From the NCBI GenBank assembly GCA_050187415.1, contig JBFWXN010000015.1, forward strand, positions 1-64,000: DNA of 64,000 nt, in the 5' to 3' direction. The stretch is from Ga0077555 sp050187415 (GTDB taxonomy: Bacteria; Pseudomonadota; Alphaproteobacteria; Rhizobiales; Hyphomicrobiaceae). Below are positions 60,486 through 64,000 of the stretch, piece by piece; the first letter of the stretch is position 1; the number at the start of each line of letters is the position of its first letter. A program made the translations under genes and the position numbers. A model generated the notes under the pieces. That model did not search any database. It saw only the letters and a list, made by a program, of their open reading frames with translations, and was not told the DNA's origin.

Positions 60486-61436
60486 TCAGGCGAGGTACTT
60501 GCCGAGGCGCGCGCTGATGAGATCGAGCATCGAGCGCGAGGCGTCGCTCTCGCCGGTCCAGCCGAGGAACCCGTGCGGGTGGCCCGGTGCCTCGGAAATT
60601 TCGGTGGCGACGCCGGCGGCCGACAGTCGCTGGGCATAGGCGCGCCCCTCGTCGACCAGGGGGTCGAGCCCGGCGAGGATGACCAAGGCGGGCGGTTGGT
60701 CGGCGACTGACGCCGCGAGCAGAGGAGAGGCGCGCGCATCGATCGCCTGGCTGGCGTCGCCGAGGTAAAGATCTCGATACGCCAGCATACGCGCTTCGGT
60801 CAGCGGATAGCCCGTACCGAGGTCTTTGTAGGACGGCTGCGAGCAGGTCAGATCGGTGACCGGGTAGACCAGCACTTGGTAGCGCAGCGCGGGACCAAGC
60901 TCGCCCGCCAACGCTTGAGCCGCCGCGGCGGCGAGATTACCGCCGGCGCTGTCGCCGCCCACGGCGATCCGGCTGGTGTCGATGCCGATGTCGGCGCCGT
61001 TGCGCGCCACCCAGCGGATGGTCGCGATCATGTCGTCGAGCCCGGCCGGGAACTTGTGCTCGGGTGCGAGCCGATAGTCGACCGAGATCACCATGGTGTT
61101 CGCCCCGCGGCAGATGCTGCGGCACACAGGATCGGCCATATCGAGATCGCCGACGACGAAACCGCCACCGTGCGCGTGAACGTAGACCGGCCGCGCCTGA
61201 CCAGGCGTCGCGTCCGGCCAATAGACGCGGATCGGCACTTCGAGGCCGCCCATGGCGACGGCACTGTTTTCGACCCGTCCGACCGGCGCGGGCTCGGCCG
61301 CGAGCCGCTGGTTCCGGCGCTTGGCGATGGCCCGCATTTCGGGCACGGGAACAGGCGGGACGATACCCTTCTCCAGCTCCGCGACGATCTCGAGGATGCG
61401 CTTCGCCTCAGGATGAAGGGGAGCGATCGTGCGCAT
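60486..61436 (-). CDS. Alpha/beta hydrolase, hormone-sensitive lipase family
   Basis: A 316-residue esterase. The HAHGGGFVVGD oxyanion motif and the nucleophile in GDSAGGN are clear, with the Asp in AGLDPLVDEG and the His in GHPHGFL completing the triad. It hydrolyses short-chain esters in the cytoplasm. The start at 61436 is set by GGAGG 5 bases upstream; the longer frame has no such site. It lies in a minus-strand group of acyl-CoA genes. Confidence 0.92.
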   Translation of the reverse strand: MRTIAPLHPEAKRILEIVAELEKGIVPPVPVPEMRAIAKRRNQRLAAEPAPVGRVENSAVAMGGLEVPIRVYWPDATPGQARPVYVHAHGGGFVVGDLDMADPVCRSICRGANTMVISVDYRLAPEHKFPAGLDDMIATIRWVARNGADIGIDTSRIAVGGDSAGGNLAAAAAQALAGELGPALRYQVLVYPVTDLTCSQPSYKDLGTGYPLTEARMLAYRDLYLGDASQAIDARASPLLAASVADQPPALVILAGLDPLVDEGRAYAQRLSAAGVATEISEAPGHPHGFLGWTGESDASRSMLDLISARLGKYLA

Positions 61437-61673
61437 GAAGACCTCCGGGAGATGGTTTGCGAATGAGGGCGAGGCCCAAGCCGTCCGAGCTCGGGGGCGG
61501 CTCATGGCCTGGGTCGGGTACGTCGATGCTGACGTCCAAGGCTGCTCCGCACGCACGGCGTACCCAGCAGCGCAGGACGTGAAGTTCGCTCCCAGCCTGG
61601 CATCGAAGCGCGGCGATTTTCAAGCCCGCTGCTTGGCCAGTATGTCGGATGGCCGGGCCATGAGCGAGCCCGT

Positions 61674-62318
61674 TCAACGATCGCCCGCTCCGCCCGAGCG
61701 TGCGAGAAGCAGCTCTTTGATGCGGGGCAAATGCTCCCGCCCCCAGTAAAGGTCGCCATCGTCGAGGACGAAGCTCGTGACGCCGAAGACGCCGGCGGCT
61801 TCCGCCTCATGCTGCACATCGAGCAAGAGCCGGCGGCCTTCGTCGCCGGCGAAACGTGCGAATGCGGCGCCGTTCGCTCCGCACTCCTTCAGAAGTGCGG
61901 CCACGACGTCGAGGCTTTCAATGTCCAGCTCGCGGCGCCAGAAGCGCTCGAACGTCAGGTCGTGATAGGCGCGGACCGCACCCTCGCGGCGAGCGAAAAG
62001 CAGTCCGATATTGGCGAGCGAGGAATCCCAGATCTTCTGTGTGCCGCGGATCGTGAGACCCCGTAGGTTCGCCTCGCGCCGGCAGTCCATGTAGCTGTAC
62101 TTGACGCGGCGCCACTGGTGCGCATTGCGGCTTTCCTCGAGCACTTTGCCGTCGACGCCGAGGCGGGCGCTGCCGAGATAGGCCGGAATGTCGAGCGTAT
62201 AAGGCAGCCACTCGATACGTGCCCCGGTATCCCGCTCGAGATCGTAGACGAGGTCCTTGGCGAGGTACGCATAGGGGCTCTTGTAGTCACTATACACTTT
62301 GACGATCGGCGGGCTCAC
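61674..62318 (-). CDS. DsbA-fold protein of the HCCA isomerase/kappa-GST family
   Basis: A 214-residue protein like 2-hydroxychromene-2-carboxylate isomerase and kappa-class glutathione transferases. YSDYKSPYAYLA holds Ser in place of the CxxC of disulfide oxidoreductases; this Ser activates glutathione in the family. AAGVFGVTSFVLDD is the typical cis-Pro-loop region (VTS here). The start is GTG at 62318, overlapping the ligase stop, with GGAGG upstream. It may isomerise or conjugate an aromatic or acyl intermediate. Confidence 0.88.
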   Translation of the reverse strand: MSPPIVKVYSDYKSPYAYLAKDLVYDLERDTGARIEWLPYTLDIPAYLGSARLGVDGKVLEESRNAHQWRRVKYSYMDCRREANLRGLTIRGTQKIWDSSLANIGLLFARREGAVRAYHDLTFERFWRRELDIESLDVVAALLKECGANGAAFARFAGDEGRRLLLDVQHEAEAAGVFGVTSFVLDDGDLYWGREHLPRIKELLLARSGGAGDR

Positions 62319-63904
62319 CGGCGCACCTCCTCGGATCTTTCCATGCGGTCGAACAGAATTCCCGCGCCGTCTCCGGATCGCAGGAGGTATTTCTGAATCT
62401 TCTGGCTCGGCGTTTTCGGCATTTGCGCGCGCATCTCGATGAAGCGCGGCACCCAGAAGCGCGGCATATGCTCCTCCGAGAAGGCCCACAGCTCGTGCGG
62501 AGTGGCACTCGCGCCCTCGCGAAGAACGACCACGGCCTTCACCTCGTCCTCGCCCAGTTCGGACGCGGCCGCGATGACCGCGCACTCGAGGACGGCCGGG
62601 TGCTGGTTGAGCACGGCCTCGACTTCGGAGGAGGAGATGTTCTCGCCGCGTCGTCGAATGGCGTCCTTCTTTCTATCGACGAAGTAGAGATAGCCGTCGG
62701 CATCCGCGCGAGCGTTGTCGCCGGTGTGGAACCACAGGTTCCGGAACGCATCGACCGTTGCATCCGGACTGTTGTAGTAGGCCGTCAGCATGGCGAACGG
62801 TCGCTTTGGGCGAACCAGGATCTCGCCAACCTCTCCGGTCGGCACGGGCCGGTCGTGCTCATCGGCGAGCATCACGTCGAATGTTGCCGTATTGGGCGCA
62901 CCGCACGAGTTCGCTCTTCGCACGCCGCCGGGTGGCGTCATCGTGACGACGCCTGTCTCCGTCGCCCCGTACACCTCCACGATGCGGCAGTTGAACCGCG
63001 CCTCGAACGCGGGATCGACCTTCGCGAAGTAGAAGCGGCGCGCCGGCTGATCTGCGTCGTTCGCCCGCGGCGGCTGCTTCATGAGGATCGGCACCATCGA
63101 GAAGATGCCATGAGCCACATCTGCCTCGTAACGGCGCACGTCGTCCCAGAAGCGGGAGGCCGAGAAGCGAGGTGCAAAGGCGATGCGCCCGCCATTGATG
63201 ATGGCCGGCACGACGCCCAGCCACGACGCCACCGCGTGGAACAACGGCATGCACGAATAGATTGCCTGGCCGGCTCGATAGTCGACCGCCGTGATCCAGT
63301 CGCGCGCGAACGTGACGACGTGCGAATGGCTCGCCAGCACGCCCTTCGACGGCCCCGTCGTGCCCGACGTGAAACTGATGGCGAGCGGGTCCGAAGGCGC
63401 GACCACGATGCCGGGGTCGCGATCGGAAGCGGCCATGACGCCTTCGAGCGTGGTGACCTCTGCTGCGCCGATGCGGCGCGGCAGGTCGGCGGTGGCGCTC
63501 GTCACTATGACGTGGCGCAGTAACGGGATCCGGGCAGCCACGGCCGCGAGCCGATCGAGATAAGCCGGCTCCAGAACGACGTGGCTCACATCCGCCTCGG
63601 CGAGCTGATAGGCGAGAATATCGCCCTTGTATTCGGTGTTGATCGGAACATAGACGCCGCCGGCGCGTGCCACGCCGAGCCAGCTCTCGATGAAGGCGAG
63701 CGAGTTGCCGGCCATGATTGCGAGTTTGCTCTCGCGCCCCATGCCGAGCGACATGAACCCGTTCGCTGCACGGTTGGCGGCCTGCTCCATCTCGGCGAAG
63801 CGGCGCGTCTGCTCGTCGAACTGGACGAAGACACGATCTCCGTGCGCGTCTGCCGCAGCGCGTAGAAGCTCCCCCAGAACAAAGTCGTCGGATGGCACCT
63901 TCAT
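62315..63904 (-). CDS. AMP-forming acyl-CoA synthetase
   Basis: A 529-residue ANL-superfamily ligase. The P-loop is SFTSGTTGPSKG, followed by YGATETGVV, the adenylate-binding GDNARADADGYLYFVDRKKD and the hinge, and the C-terminal Lys in TPSQKIQKYLL. It activates a carboxylic acid as acyl-AMP and then as the CoA ester; the substrate is not clear. It is first in the minus-strand series, with only 96 bases of the window beyond its start. The downstream gene overlaps its stop by 4 bases. Confidence 0.94.
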   Translation of the reverse strand: MKVPSDDFVLGELLRAAADAHGDRVFVQFDEQTRRFAEMEQAANRAANGFMSLGMGRESKLAIMAGNSLAFIESWLGVARAGGVYVPINTEYKGDILAYQLAEADVSHVVLEPAYLDRLAAVAARIPLLRHVIVTSATADLPRRIGAAEVTTLEGVMAASDRDPGIVVAPSDPLAISFTSGTTGPSKGVLASHSHVVTFARDWITAVDYRAGQAIYSCMPLFHAVASWLGVVPAIINGGRIAFAPRFSASRFWDDVRRYEADVAHGIFSMVPILMKQPPRANDADQPARRFYFAKVDPAFEARFNCRIVEVYGATETGVVTMTPPGGVRRANSCGAPNTATFDVMLADEHDRPVPTGEVGEILVRPKRPFAMLTAYYNSPDATVDAFRNLWFHTGDNARADADGYLYFVDRKKDAIRRRGENISSSEVEAVLNQHPAVLECAVIAAASELGEDEVKAVVVLREGASATPHELWAFSEEHMPRFWVPRFIEMRAQMPKTPSQKIQKYLLRSGDGAGILFDRMERSEEVRR

Positions 63905-64000
63905 GAAGGCAGGCTCTTGCTGGCCGGGAGGGCCTCGATGACCCCGGGTTCAGGCACGAACCGACACATCGATATGCGCTGATTGACGCTCTGGACCTTG

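Noticed and set aside
1..64000. CRISPR arrays, rRNA genes, prophage or intact transposase genes
   Set aside because: None seen: no regularly spaced repeats, no rRNA sequence and no complete integrase or transposase domain.

Overview
The window reads as a chromosomal segment of a high-GC alphaproteobacterium, probably of the Hyphomicrobiales/Rhizobiales kind. That placement is an inference from gene content: several tripartite tricarboxylate transporter (TTT) binding proteins, many CoA-ester enzymes, small rhizobial-type proteins and a selenocysteine tRNA. No rRNA or phylogenetic marker other than a partial glnA is present.

Layout. 1-1,105: 3' end of glnA and its terminator. 1.2-8.5 kb: a catabolic cluster with an unusual SDR, a minus-strand operon (thiolase-like protein, DUF35 partner, flavin monooxygenase, TTT binding protein), an SMP-30-type lactonase and a beta-hydroxyacid dehydrogenase. 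8.7-13.8 kb: a transposase remnant, then a minus-strand TTT operon with two tandem binding proteins, TctB, TctA and an enoyl-CoA hydratase. 13.9-21.2 kb: a gene-poor, more AT-rich stretch with a mosaic of broken genes (CoA-transferase, cyclase/TPR, receiver and histidine kinase fragments), a decayed SRAP gene and small envelope or regulatory proteins, ending at tRNA-Sec (21,200-21,294, minus). 21.5-28.3 kb: a cupin gene and a tight two-gene unit, a M48-like protein with a lost HExxH followed by a 1,691-residue protein with a kinase-like region, a DUF4011-type SF1 helicase and an MTES_1575-like nuclease domain. This pair is my best candidate for an undescribed, possibly anti-phage, system.

28.5-38.2 kb: a single-chain DUF35-thiolase fusion, a NUDIX hydrolase, a PiT phosphate transporter, two translationally coupled class III CoA-transferases (the second apparently without the catalytic Asp), ethanolamine ammonia-lyase EutBC and a CDP-alcohol phosphatidyltransferase. 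38.7-43.7 kb: a complete four-gene branched-chain-type 2-oxoacid dehydrogenase operon. 43.8-47.4 kb: a small membrane protein and a bifunctional PutA. 47.4-57.8 kb: HyuA/HyuB (minus) opposite a five-gene peptide-type ABC importer and an SDR (plus). 57.8-63.9 kb: SDR, polysaccharide-deacetylase-type hydrolase, enoyl-CoA hydratase, HSL-type esterase, HCCA-isomerase-like protein and acyl-CoA ligase.

Together the window describes a scavenger of organic acids, amino acids and amines: binding-protein-dependent uptake, activation to CoA esters (ligase, CoA-transferases), oxidation and hydration (SDRs, hydratases, monooxygenase), carbon-carbon cleavage by thiolase/DUF35 enzymes, and entry of branched-chain 2-oxoacids, proline and ethanolamine into central metabolism. 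All functions come from reading motifs and family resemblance; no database search was run.
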